NCBI GenBank assembly: GCA_038244535.1
Contig: JBBRTJ010000003.1
Coordinates: 16,217-80,216 of the forward strand
Length of the DNA stretch: 64,000 nucleotides
Direction: 5' to 3'
Source: JBBRTJ01 sp038244535
GTDB lineage: Bacteria > Actinomycetota > Acidimicrobiia > Acidimicrobiales > Ilumatobacteraceae
Part shown: positions 17,301 through 24,901 of the stretch, piece by piece
Numbering within the stretch: position 1 is the first letter of the stretch
Layout: every line of letters begins with the position of its first letter
The notes under the pieces: model-generated
Seen by the model: the letters and a program-made list of their open reading frames with translations, nothing else
Told to the model about the DNA's origin: nothing
Database searches by the model: none
Translations under genes and position numbers: made by a program

Positions 17301-17728
17301 GCATCGAGGGCGATCCTGACTCCGGTGACGCCACGATCGAGATCGTCGATCGCGGTGGCCTCGGCCGTGAGGTGCCGTCCCGCGTCGACCGCAACCCCGA
17401 GCTGCGCGGCACGAAACGCCGAGTGGCGGCCGACCGTGAGGTCTTGGTGGCGCGGGGGCGGTCCGACGGGCGCTCCGTGGTGCTGGTCCCGGAGGTCAAG
17501 GGGACGACGGTGACGGGGCTCACGCTGCTCCACGTCCGCTTCGTCGATCGCCTGCCGGCGGTGGTCTGCCGAGGCGTGCTGCGCGGGTATGGCGACCGCT
17601 ATGCCCACCTGCAAGATGCCGTGACCGAGACCGAGCCGACCTTCCGGGACGACCTGTTGGCCGATGTCGACGTCGTCGATCTCCTCACCGCCCCGATCGC
17701 CGAGCTGGCCAACCGGTGGCGGTCCTAG
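14303..17728 (+). CDS. glmS: Extended glutamine-fructose-6-phosphate aminotransferase (GlmS-like)
   Basis: Makes glucosamine 6-phosphate from fructose 6-phosphate and glutamine; GlmM next door uses the product. At 1141 residues it is almost twice the usual ~610. ATG 14303 places the Ntn nucleophile at C2 (MCGIV). About 150 extra residues then separate this from RGRDSAG (165-171), normally near residue 25-30. HTRWASVG (259-266) and NGDVDNY (294-300) complete the glutaminase. Two SIS domains follow (SQSGTTTDTNR; SVASTKAFYSQ; EVRIKLSEL). A further ~110 residues precede a motif like the usual C-terminus (HQAKTVTVG), then comes a novel ~170-residue tail. Activity is inferred; a related sugar isomerase or transaminase role is possible. 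Confidence 0.8.
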   Translation: MCGIVAVLCRPSRRPVPSAAELLALADQAVAAIDGPDHDVDRLDAAATLTEEIDRLLHGVPGVMALVGDEAFEVTLLERVGRLDDWVAGVERAIGGDDEPVGVALEAINAAIIRARDALWAVRHDRVRTARAVQVLAGRGASVGTVAGYLAIQHALSSLDRLEVRGRDSAGLQVMVQGHGLDLADPALAPLVCTRLDDALLTSGSLRSSEEQLIFVYKAAAEIGELGDNTKSLRAAIQADPVLRLALAAPAARAMVLAHTRWASVGIISEPNAHPVSDEELDGRIRPFTSAVLNGDVDNYGDLKAEAGLRLATEITTDAKVIPALFARAAETTADPTEAFRSTVATFEGSVAIAATAANHPDRVFLALRGSGQALYIGIAEDLFLVASEPYGLVEETSTYLRLDGETPTRADQAQSTRGQVVVLDARLAGSLDGVERLGYDGTALPVSDGDLSTAEITTRDINRGDFPHYLLKEITEAPESFLRTLRGRIVERDGRLRVQLDDRALPPAVVALVAGGRLKRLIVIGQGTAAVAGRAIAAALRAQLGVPAGVAVEPMIATELSGFAMPSDLSDTLIVAVSQSGTTTDTNRTVDLARDRGATVIAIVNRRNSDLTDKADAVLYTSDGRDVEMSVASTKAFYSQVAAGFLLSAALGELAGVGDARARHDLLDGLRRVPAAMRTVLGQREAIADAARRFAPPKRYWAVVGNGPNAVAAEEVRIKLSELCYKSIACDITEDKKHIDLSSEPLILVCAAGLEGSTADDVAKEVAIYRAHKATPIVIATEGEGRFQAAYAVISVPAVASPLAFILSAMVGHLFGYEAALAIDALALPLRQARESIELALESSLTGEEVVAHLMTVLAPVAQRFNDTLRSGTYDGHLEASTAVRLASLLRVVGSPSALDAYELDHGKVGTPDVLVADLTAALSRAIDELTRPIDAIKHQAKTVTVGISRSDEALVGTALVRQVLEAGAGRDRITYRSLKVLADLAPAVAAITGYTRYSIEGDPDSGDATIEIVDRGGLGREVPSRVDRNPELRGTKRRVAADREVLVARGRSDGRSVVLVPEVKGTTVTGLTLLHVRFVDRLPAVVCRGVLRGYGDRYAHLQDAVTETEPTFRDDLLADVDVVDLLTAPIAELANRWRS

Positions 17729-17744
17729 TGCGCCGCGTCCTGCC

Positions 17745-18110
17745 GTGATCGGGGTGGGGCTCGACGCTGTCGAGGTGCCTCGCTTCCGAGCCGCGCTGCA
17801 CCGGACCCCGACGCTGTCGACCCGGCTGTTTTCGGACCAAGAGCGCGCCTACGCGGCCGAGCGCAGCGATCCCACCGAGCGCCTCGCCGCTCGCTTCGCG
17901 GCGAAGGAGGCCGTGATGAAGGCGCTCGGCGTCGGGCTCTTCGCCGTGGGCTTCCGTGACATCGAAGTGGTGAGTGCCCCATCGGGAGCGCCGGCCGTCG
18001 TGCTGTCGGGGAGGGCCGAGGTGCTCGCCGCCGAGCGGGGAGTGACCCGGTGGCTGGTGTCGTTGACGCACACCGACCAGAGCGCTCAGGCGATCGCCAT
18101 CGCGCTGTGA
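17745..18110 (+). CDS. acpS: Holo-[acyl-carrier-protein] synthase
   Basis: Transfers 4'-phosphopantetheine from CoA to acyl carrier protein. The 121-residue product begins MIGVGLDAVEV, with the conserved Asp of the metal site, and contains ARFAAKEAVMKALG, the second metal/CoA motif, then SLTHTDQSAQAIAIA. GTG 17745 is chosen because it puts the GVGLD motif at the very N-terminus, as in the family. It lies 16 bases after glmS and 16 before nnr. Confidence 0.93.
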   Translation: MIGVGLDAVEVPRFRAALHRTPTLSTRLFSDQERAYAAERSDPTERLAARFAAKEAVMKALGVGLFAVGFRDIEVVSAPSGAPAVVLSGRAEVLAAERGVTRWLVSLTHTDQSAQAIAIAL

Positions 18111-18126
18111 CCGATCGGAGCGATGG

Positions 18127-19485
18127 ATGATTCCCATCCTCACGCCGGCCGAGATGCGGGTCGTCGATGCTGGCGCCCCTGAACCGGTGAGCGTGTTGGT
18201 GGAGCGGGCGGGCTGGGCGGTGGGGCGTGCCGCCGTGGCTCTGCTCGGCGGGACGTATGGACGCAGGGTGGCGGTGGTGGCCGGGCCAGGCAACAACGGT
18301 GCTGACGGGCGTGTCGCGGCCCGACTGCTCCGGGAGCGAGGGGCGGCGGTCGACGCGTTCGAGGCAGGAGACGCACCGTCGCGACTGGCCGGGTACGACT
18401 TGGTCATCGATGCCGCATACGGGACGGGGTTCCACGGCTCGTGGCACGCCCCGGAGGTCGTTGGCGCGCTCGTCTTGGCCGTCGATGTGCCGTCAGGTGT
18501 CGACGGGCTCACGGGTGCCGTTGGCGGCCCGGTCATGCAGGCGACGCACACGGTCTGCTTCGCCGCACTCAAGCCCGGGCTCGTCCTCGAACCGGGACGA
18601 TCACGGGCCGGTGTGGTGTCGGTGGCCGACATCGGGCTCGACGTCGGGCTCGCCTCGATGCACCTCGTCGAGGCCGATGACGTGAGGGCCTGGGTCCCGG
18701 CCCGCGCTGGTGATGCGCACAAGTGGTCGGCCGCGCTGTGGGTCATCGCCGGTTCGCCGGGGATGGGGGGAGCAGCGGCACTCGCCGCCGCTGCGGCTCA
18801 GCGGGCGGGCGCGGGAATGGTCCGCCTCAGCACGCCGGGCCAGAGCCAACCGGACCGGGTGCCCGAGGAGGTCGTGGTCACGGCGCTGGCGAGCGAGCTG
18901 TGGGCCAGCGAGCTGCTTGCCTCCGACAGCCGCTTCCACGCCTACGTGATCGGCCCGGGGCTCGGTCGGGCGCCGGCGGTGGTGCGCGAGGTGCGTGAGC
19001 TCGTCAGCCGGGCGCCTCGGGCGCTGGTCATCGACGGCGACGCGCTGTTCGCACTGGCGACCGCGCCTGGTGGTGCCCGCGCGGTGCTGTGCGACCGGCA
19101 GGCGCCCACCGTGCTGACCCCCCACGAGGGGGAGCTGGCGCTGCTGCGGGGGCGTGGGCTCGGCCCTGACCGGATCGCCGACGTGCGCTCGTTTGCGGCC
19201 GACGTCGGGGCAACCGTTCTGCTCAAGGGGCCGACCACGATCGTGGCCGCTCCGGACGGTCAGGTGCTGCTCACCACGACCGGCGATGCCCGGCTGGCGA
19301 CGGCGGGCACTGGTGACGTGCTCAGCGGGCTCATCGGCGCGCTCCTCGCCCAGGGTTTGCCCGCTCTGCACGCTGCGGCTGCGGGGGCGTGGCTGCACGG
19401 CGCGGCGGCGCGACAAGGACCGGAGCGGGGCTTGGTCGCGTCCGATCTGCTCGATCTCATTCCCGCTGTGCTCGGGGCCTTGTGA
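18127..19485 (+). CDS. nnr: Bifunctional NAD(P)H-hydrate epimerase/dehydratase
   Basis: Repairs hydrated NADH and NADPH. The N-terminal YjeF epimerase domain (about residues 1-200) shows AGPGNNGADGRVAARLL and the segment VDVPSGVDG. The C-terminal ribokinase-fold dehydratase (about 205-452) shows DALFALA and ATAGTGDVLSGLIGALLAQG, the nucleotide-binding and catalytic motif. At 452 residues it is somewhat shorter than E. coli Nnr, mainly in the N-domain. Its stop overlaps the alr start. Position before alr and tsaE is common in Actinobacteria. Confidence 0.92.
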   Translation: MIPILTPAEMRVVDAGAPEPVSVLVERAGWAVGRAAVALLGGTYGRRVAVVAGPGNNGADGRVAARLLRERGAAVDAFEAGDAPSRLAGYDLVIDAAYGTGFHGSWHAPEVVGALVLAVDVPSGVDGLTGAVGGPVMQATHTVCFAALKPGLVLEPGRSRAGVVSVADIGLDVGLASMHLVEADDVRAWVPARAGDAHKWSAALWVIAGSPGMGGAAALAAAAAQRAGAGMVRLSTPGQSQPDRVPEEVVVTALASELWASELLASDSRFHAYVIGPGLGRAPAVVREVRELVSRAPRALVIDGDALFALATAPGGARAVLCDRQAPTVLTPHEGELALLRGRGLGPDRIADVRSFAADVGATVLLKGPTTIVAAPDGQVLLTTTGDARLATAGTGDVLSGLIGALLAQGLPALHAAAAGAWLHGAAARQGPERGLVASDLLDLIPAVLGAL

Positions 19486-20642
19486 CGCACGAGCGGCGCG
19501 CCGGGGTCGCCATCCCGTTGCGGCCCACGGTGGCGGTGATCGACGTCGGGGCCGTGGTGGCCAACGTCGTGGCACTGTGCCGGGTCGTCGCCCCCCGGCC
19601 CGTGTGGGTGGTCGTCAAGGCCGACGGCTACGGCCACGGGGCGGTTCCCGTTGCCCGCGCCGCTCTTCGAGCGGGCGCCGCCGGGCTCTGCGTGGCCCTC
19701 GTCCAGGAGGGTGCCACCTTGCGCGCCGCGGGCATCACCGCGCCGATCCTGGTGCTGTCCGAGCCACCGCTCGACCACTTGGTTGCCGCCGTTGGCCTCG
19801 GCCTCACGATCACGATGACGAGTGCCTCCGGCGTCGAGGCCCTGGCTCGCGCCGCGGCTGAGGCCGGCGTCCCCGAGCCCGTGCCGGTGCACGTCAAGGT
19901 CGACACCGGCATGCGGCGCGTGGGGGTTGCTCCCGACCAGGCGGGCGCGTTGTGCGCGCTGGTAGCGGCGCAACCCAGCCTCGTGCTCGAGGGGTTGGTG
20001 ACCCACCTGGCGGTGGCCGACCAACTCGACCATCCCTTCACCGCGGTGCAGCTCGAGCGGTTCGCAACGGTGCTCGCCGAACTGGACAGCAGCGGGCTGC
20101 GGCCGCCGCTCGTCCACGTCGCCAACTCGGCCGGTGCGCTTCTTCACCCGCAGGCGCGTCAGGACCTCGTCCGCTGCGGCATCGCCGTGTACGGCCTCAG
20201 CCCAGGGGGCGACGCGTCAGCGGCGGTGGCGCCTCTGCGACCTGTGCTGCGGCTCGTGTCGCAGGTGTCGTTCGTCAAGCGCGTCGAGTCGGGTGAGGGC
20301 GTGTCGTACGGCCTCCGCCACGTCCTGGACCATCCGGCCACCGTGGCGACCGTGCCCATCGGGTACGCCGACGGCGTGCCCCGGCGCTACGGAGCAGTTG
20401 GCGGTGAGGTGCTGATCGGCGGTCGGCGCCGTCCGGTGCTCGGTGTCGTCACGATGGATCAGTTGATGGTGGACTGCGGGGACGACCGGGTCGAGCGGGG
20501 CGACGAGGTGGTGCTCATCGGCGCACAGGGGGACGAGCAGGTGACGGCCGAGGAGTGGGCGGCCCGGCTCGGCACGATCACCTACGAGGTGGTCTGCGCG
20601 ATCAGTGCCCGAGTGCCGCGAGTCGTGGTGGGCGACGCGTGA
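19482..20642 (+). CDS. alr: Alanine racemase
   Basis: PLP enzyme that makes D-alanine for peptidoglycan. The PLP lysine is K46 in VVVKADGYGHG. The other domain carries SYGLRHVLD, which holds the catalytic tyrosine region, and VTMDQLMVDCG. The 386-residue length is normal. The start is GTG 19482, overlapping the nnr TGA by four bases; longer in-frame readings upstream would run back into nnr. Its own stop overlaps the next GTG. Confidence 0.94.
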   Translation: MTHERRAGVAIPLRPTVAVIDVGAVVANVVALCRVVAPRPVWVVVKADGYGHGAVPVARAALRAGAAGLCVALVQEGATLRAAGITAPILVLSEPPLDHLVAAVGLGLTITMTSASGVEALARAAAEAGVPEPVPVHVKVDTGMRRVGVAPDQAGALCALVAAQPSLVLEGLVTHLAVADQLDHPFTAVQLERFATVLAELDSSGLRPPLVHVANSAGALLHPQARQDLVRCGIAVYGLSPGGDASAAVAPLRPVLRLVSQVSFVKRVESGEGVSYGLRHVLDHPATVATVPIGYADGVPRRYGAVGGEVLIGGRRRPVLGVVTMDQLMVDCGDDRVERGDEVVLIGAQGDEQVTAEEWAARLGTITYEVVCAISARVPRVVVGDA

Positions 20643-21502
20643 TCACCGACGTCGACGGCGTGCTCGTCGGCCACTGGACCGAGTCGGCGGCTCGCACCGG
20701 GTGCACGGTCGTGCTCCTGCCGGAGGGGACGGTGGCGTCGGCCGAGGTCCGCGGGGGTGCGCCGGCCTCCCGTGAGCTCGACCTGCTCTCGCCCGAGCGC
20801 CTCGTGGACCGGCTCGACGCGGTGTGCCTGTCGGGCGGCTCGGCCTTCGGCCTGGCGGCCGCCGATGGCGTCGCCCGCTGGTGCGAGTCCGAGGGGCGGG
20901 GATTCGCCACCGGCGCCGGTCCGGTTCCGATCGTGGCCGGGCTGTGCATCTTCGACCTCCTCGTTGGCGACGCCGCGGTCAGACCGGGGGCCGAGCAGGG
21001 TCATGCGGCCGCGGCCGCGGCCAAAGCCGGGCCTCACCTCGTCGGCCTGGTCGGCGCAGGGACCGGGGCGACCGTGGGGAAGTGGCTCGGCCGCGACCAG
21101 GCGAGGCCCGGCGGCATCGGGTCGGCCACCGTCCGGGGCGGAGAGCTGGTGGTCGCCGCGCTCGTCGTCGTGAACGCGTTCGGTGACGTCGACGACGGGA
21201 TCGAGCGGCCGTGGCCGGCGGCGGGGGGCGAGCTCGTCGCTGCGTTCGATCAGGTGCCGGCGATCGAGAACACCACGATCGGCGTGATCGTGACCAACGC
21301 CCGCCTCGACAAGATCGGGTGCCTGCTCGTGGCCCAGGGCGGCCACGACGGCCTGGCCCGGGCCTTGGTGCCGAGCCACGCCCGTGTCGACGGTGACGCC
21401 CTCGTGGCCGCCGCTACGGGCCAGGTCGAGGCCGCCGTCGACCACGTGCGCCTGCTTGCGACGCGAGCGGTCGAGCGCGCTGTGCGGTCGGTCGGGGCGT
21501 GA
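20639..21502 (+). CDS. P1 (DmpA/NylC-like) family Ntn peptidase
   Basis: The 287-residue protein has the P1 family signatures GGSAFGLAAADGVARW, GAGTGATVGKW and ENTTIGVIVTNARLDK. In this family the precursor cleaves itself and frees a nucleophile at the new N-terminus of the small subunit. By comparison with NylC the cut would fall between N211 and T212. Characterised relatives are aminopeptidases or hydrolases of cyclic and nylon-type amides; the substrate here is unknown. GTG overlaps the alr stop by four bases, so it is translationally coupled to cell-wall and repair genes. Confidence 0.82.
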   Translation: MITDVDGVLVGHWTESAARTGCTVVLLPEGTVASAEVRGGAPASRELDLLSPERLVDRLDAVCLSGGSAFGLAAADGVARWCESEGRGFATGAGPVPIVAGLCIFDLLVGDAAVRPGAEQGHAAAAAAKAGPHLVGLVGAGTGATVGKWLGRDQARPGGIGSATVRGGELVVAALVVVNAFGDVDDGIERPWPAAGGELVAAFDQVPAIENTTIGVIVTNARLDKIGCLLVAQGGHDGLARALVPSHARVDGDALVAAATGQVEAAVDHVRLLATRAVERAVRSVGA

Positions 21503-21554
21503 CCGTTGGCCCGGCCCCGGGCCTCCGACCGACCCCCCGGTAGCATCTCTCGAC

Positions 21555-22115
21555 GTGCTCACGTTGGCCCAGCTCGCTGCCGACGCGTCGTCGTGCACGC
21601 GTTGCGCTCTGGCCGCGACTCGCACCACGGTCGTGTTCGGGTCCGGCAGCCCGCAGGCGCGCCTCATGTTCGTCGGCGAGGGCCCTGGAGCCGAGGAGGA
21701 TCGCCAGGGACTGCCGTTCGTCGGGCGCAGCGGCAAGCTGCTCGACCGGTTGCTGGCCGAGGAGGTCGGGCTCACCCGAGAGCACTGCTACATCGCCAAC
21801 GTCGTGAAGTGTCGTCCCCCAGACAACCGTGACCCGAAGCCGGACGAGATCGAGGCGTGCCGGCCCTACCTCGAGCAGCAGGTGGCGCTGATCGGCCCGG
21901 CGGTCGTGGTCACCCTCGGCCGCTTCTCGACGCAGCTGCTGCTGGCCACGACCGAGCCGATCGGCAAGCTGCGGGGGCGGTCGTACCCGTTCGCCACCGG
22001 CGTGCTCATCCCGACCCTGCACCCTGCGGCCGCGCTCCGGGGCGGGGCCCAGCCGCTGGCGCAGATGCGGGCCGATCTGACCCGAGCCAAGCTGGCCCTC
22101 GCGGCGGCGTCATGA
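21555..22115 (+). CDS. Family 4 uracil-DNA glycosylase with [4Fe-4S] cluster
   Basis: Removes uracil from DNA to start base excision repair. The 186-residue product has motif 1 GEGPGAEEDRQGLPFVG, motif 3 near the end (TLHPAA) and four cysteines C14, C17, C86 and C102 that fit the family's iron-sulfur cluster. GTG 21555 gives the normal short N-terminus just before the first CxxC. TAGCAT at 21541-21546 lies eight bases before the start and no Shine-Dalgarno is seen, so a leaderless transcript may start here. Confidence 0.9.
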   Translation: MLTLAQLAADASSCTRCALAATRTTVVFGSGSPQARLMFVGEGPGAEEDRQGLPFVGRSGKLLDRLLAEEVGLTREHCYIANVVKCRPPDNRDPKPDEIEACRPYLEQQVALIGPAVVVTLGRFSTQLLLATTEPIGKLRGRSYPFATGVLIPTLHPAAALRGGAQPLAQMRADLTRAKLALAAAS

Positions 22116-22600
22116 CCGGGTCGATCGAGCTGCGCACCACGTCGGCGGCGGCGACCAAGGCCATGGCCTCGGCCCTTGCCGCGATGGCCCGCCCCGGCGA
22201 CCTGCTGCTCCTGGCGGGCGAGATGGGGGCCGGCAAGACCGCCTTCACACAGGGCTTTGCTGCCGGCCTCGGTGTCGACGAGCCCGTCACCAGCCCGACG
22301 TTCACCCTCGTGCGTTCCTACGAGGGACGCCTGGTGCTCCACCACCTCGACGTGTACCGGCTCGAGCACCTCGACGAGGTGGCCGACCTCTCCCTGTCCG
22401 AGCTGCTCGACAGCGACGCGGTCACGGTGATCGAGTGGGGCGACGCCGTGCGGGCCGCCCTCCCCGCCGACTACCTCGAGCTCACGCTGTCGTTCACCGA
22501 CGATGACGACGAGCGGTCCATCACCGTGCGCTGCGTCGGTCCGTCATGGCAGACCCGGTCCGCAACGCTGACCCCTGCCCTGGAGGCCTGGCGATGCTGA
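22112..22600 (+). CDS. tsaE: tRNA t6A biosynthesis ATPase TsaE
   Basis: Small ATPase that works with TsaB and TsaD in making N6-threonylcarbamoyladenosine at tRNA position 37. The Walker A is GEMGAGKT (residues 36-43), followed by the family motifs PVTSPTFTLV and HLDVYRL and the later EWGDAV. The 162-residue length is normal. The ATG overlaps the glycosylase stop by four bases and its 3' end overlaps tsaB by seven. Confidence 0.94.
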   Translation: MTGSIELRTTSAAATKAMASALAAMARPGDLLLLAGEMGAGKTAFTQGFAAGLGVDEPVTSPTFTLVRSYEGRLVLHHLDVYRLEHLDEVADLSLSELLDSDAVTVIEWGDAVRAALPADYLELTLSFTDDDDERSITVRCVGPSWQTRSATLTPALEAWRC

Positions 22601-23292
22601 TCCTGGGGATCGAGAGCGCCACGATGCAGGTGGGGTGCGCCATCGGCGGCCACGAGGGCGTGCTGGCGCTGTTCGAGAGCTGCCGGGGCAAGCGCCACGC
22701 CGAGACGCTGACCCCGGCCATCGAGTTCACCTGCCGTCAGGCCAACGTGACGCTCGACGAGATCAGTGTGGTGGCCGTCGACATCGGTCCAGGGCTCTTC
22801 ACCGGTCTGCGCGTCGGGCTCGCCACGGCCAAGGCCATCGCCCACGCACTGCGCGTGCCGATGATCGGCATCCCGAGCCTCGACCTGCTGGCGTTCCCCG
22901 TGCGCCACACGAGCCGGTTGATCATGACGGTGGTCGATGCCCGCCGGGGTGAGGTGTTCTACGCGGCCTACCGGGCGGTGCCTGGCGGCGTGCAGCGGGT
23001 GAGCCCCCATCAGCTCGGCAAGCCCGCCGATCTCGTGAACGAGATCGAGGCCGGACGAGAGGACGTGCTGCTCGTTGGGGATGGCGCGCTGCGCTACGCC
23101 GACGAGCTGGGATCGACGCGGGGCGTCGAGATGGCCGAGCAGTGGCTCGCCCACCCCTCGGCGGCGCCGCTCGTCCAGCTGGCCCACGCCAAGGCGCTGC
23201 GGGAGGAGTGGGTCAACGGCTGGGAGCTGTCGCCGCTCTACCTCCGCAAGCCCGACGCCGAGATCAACTGGATCACGAGGGACTCCCGATGA
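22594..23292 (+). CDS. tsaB: tRNA t6A biosynthesis protein TsaB
   Basis: Inactive ASKHA-fold partner of TsaD. The 232 residues begin MLILGIESATMQVG, with GPGLFTGLRVGLATAKAIA as the best-conserved stretch. ATG 22594 gives the family N-terminus; an earlier in-frame start would lie inside tsaE. The C-terminus (LSPLYLRKPDAE) is typical. It lies between tsaE and rimI, a widely conserved arrangement. Confidence 0.94.
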   Translation: MLILGIESATMQVGCAIGGHEGVLALFESCRGKRHAETLTPAIEFTCRQANVTLDEISVVAVDIGPGLFTGLRVGLATAKAIAHALRVPMIGIPSLDLLAFPVRHTSRLIMTVVDARRGEVFYAAYRAVPGGVQRVSPHQLGKPADLVNEIEAGREDVLLVGDGALRYADELGSTRGVEMAEQWLAHPSAAPLVQLAHAKALREEWVNGWELSPLYLRKPDAEINWITRDSR

Positions 23293-23858
23293 ACGCGCTG
23301 CGCGCCGATGCCTCATGGCCGCCGGCGCCCGACCAGCTCGTCGTGCGGATCAACCCCATGCGCCGCCGGCACCTGCGCGCCGTCGGCCGCATCGAAGGTC
23401 AGGTGTATCCGCGGCCGTGGACGCACGCCACGTTCCTCAGCGAGCTGGCCCAGCGTGACGACCGCTGCTACCTCGTGGCCAAGGTGGGCAACAACATCGT
23501 CGGCTACGCGGGGGAGCTGTTCGCCCTTGACGACGCCCACGTCACCACGATCGCCGTCGATCCCGGGTGGCACCGCCACCAGGTCGGAACGCGGCTCCTG
23601 CTGGCCATGGCCCGCAACGCGGTGAGCCGCGGCTCGACGAGCCTGACGCTCGAGGTGCGGGTCAGCAACAAGGCCGCGCAGGAGCTGTACCGCCGCTTCG
23701 GGTTTGCACCGGCGGGGATCCGTCAGCGCTACTACGAGAACGTCGAGGATGCGATCGTCATGTGGGCTCACGACATCACGGGCCCCGAGTACGGCCACCG
23801 TCTCGACGAGCTCGACATGACGGTCCGGGGCCGCACGATCATGGATCGCCGACCATGA
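23289..23858 (+). CDS. rimI: RimI-type protein N-alpha-acetyltransferase
   Basis: GNAT-fold acetyltransferase; the family modifies the N-terminus of ribosomal protein S18 and other proteins. The acetyl-CoA loop reads VDPGWHRHQVGTRLL, a variant of the usual QRRGIGxxLL. EVRVSNKAAQELYRRFGF and RQRYYENVEDAIVMW are classic RimI motifs. At 189 residues it has about 25 extra C-terminal residues. The ATG overlaps the tsaB stop, and its stop overlaps the tsaD start. Confidence 0.92.
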   Translation: MNALRADASWPPAPDQLVVRINPMRRRHLRAVGRIEGQVYPRPWTHATFLSELAQRDDRCYLVAKVGNNIVGYAGELFALDDAHVTTIAVDPGWHRHQVGTRLLLAMARNAVSRGSTSLTLEVRVSNKAAQELYRRFGFAPAGIRQRYYENVEDAIVMWAHDITGPEYGHRLDELDMTVRGRTIMDRRP

Positions 23859-24901
23859 CGATGCTCGGCAACGTTCGCCCGCATCGTCCCGTCAATGCCG
23901 ACACCATGGTGCTCGGCATCGAGACGTCGTGTGACGAGACAGCCGCGGCCGTCGTGATGGGCGGCACCGAGGTGCTTTCGAGCGTGGTGTCGAGCCAAGT
24001 CGATCTCCACGCCCGCTTCGGCGGGGTGGTACCCGAGATCGCGGGCCGGGCCCACGTCGAGCTCATCACTCCGGTGATCGCCGAGGCGATCGTCGAGGCC
24101 GGGGTCAACGACAGCCGCATCGATGCGGTGGCGGCCACCGTCGGGCCGGGGCTCATCGGCTCGCTGCTCGTCGGAGTCTCGGCGGCCAAGGCGCTGGCGC
24201 TGGTGTGGGGCGTGCCCTTCGTCGGGGTCAACCACCTCGAGGCCCATCTGTACGCCTCGTTCCTCGAAGACCCCGAGCTCGAGCTGCCGCTGGTGGTGCT
24301 GCTCGTCTCGGGTGGCCACACGATGATCGTCGTCATGGAGGGGCACGGCCGGTACCGGCTGCTCGGCCAGACCATCGATGACGCCGCGGGGGAGGCGTTC
24401 GACAAGGTGGCCCGCTTCCTCGGCCTCGGCTACCCGGGCGGACCGGCGATCGACCGTGAAGCGATGCTGGGCGATCCCGAGGCCATCCGGTTCCCGCGGG
24501 CGATGCTCAACGATGGCCTCGACTTGTCGTTCAGCGGCCTCAAGACCTCGGTGGTCAACTACGTGCGCAAGCACCCGGACGTCAGCACCGCAGATGTCGC
24601 CGCCTCGTTCCAGGCCGCGGTGGTCGAGGTGCTGGTGATCAAGGCCCGCCGGGCCGCCGTAGCCGTCGGCGCCAAGGGGCTGTGCATCGGTGGGGGCGTG
24701 GCGGCCAACTCGTTGCTGCGCGAGCAGGTCCTCGACGTCTGCACCGAGGACGGCCTGCGGGCCTTCCTGCCCAGCCGCTCGATGTGCACCGACAACGCGG
24801 CGATGATCGCCGCGGCCGGCTGGTACCGGCTGCGCAGCGACGGCCCGACGCCGCTCGACGCCGGGGCCGATCCCAACCTCCGCCTGCCGGTCATCCTGTG
24901 A
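23855..24901 (+). CDS. tsaD: tRNA N6-threonylcarbamoyltransferase TsaD
   Basis: Catalytic subunit that transfers the threonylcarbamoyl group onto A37 of ANN-decoding tRNAs. Metal ligands are visible as H-x3-H in NHLEAHLYASFL and as the Asp of CTDNAAMIA near the C-terminus. GIETSCDETAAAVV marks the ASKHA core. The product is 348 residues. With tsaE, tsaB and rimI it completes a t6A block; tsaC is not in the window. Start and stop both overlap neighbouring genes. Confidence 0.95.
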   Translation: MTMLGNVRPHRPVNADTMVLGIETSCDETAAAVVMGGTEVLSSVVSSQVDLHARFGGVVPEIAGRAHVELITPVIAEAIVEAGVNDSRIDAVAATVGPGLIGSLLVGVSAAKALALVWGVPFVGVNHLEAHLYASFLEDPELELPLVVLLVSGGHTMIVVMEGHGRYRLLGQTIDDAAGEAFDKVARFLGLGYPGGPAIDREAMLGDPEAIRFPRAMLNDGLDLSFSGLKTSVVNYVRKHPDVSTADVAASFQAAVVEVLVIKARRAAVAVGAKGLCIGGGVAANSLLREQVLDVCTEDGLRAFLPSRSMCTDNAAMIAAAGWYRLRSDGPTPLDAGADPNLRLPVIL

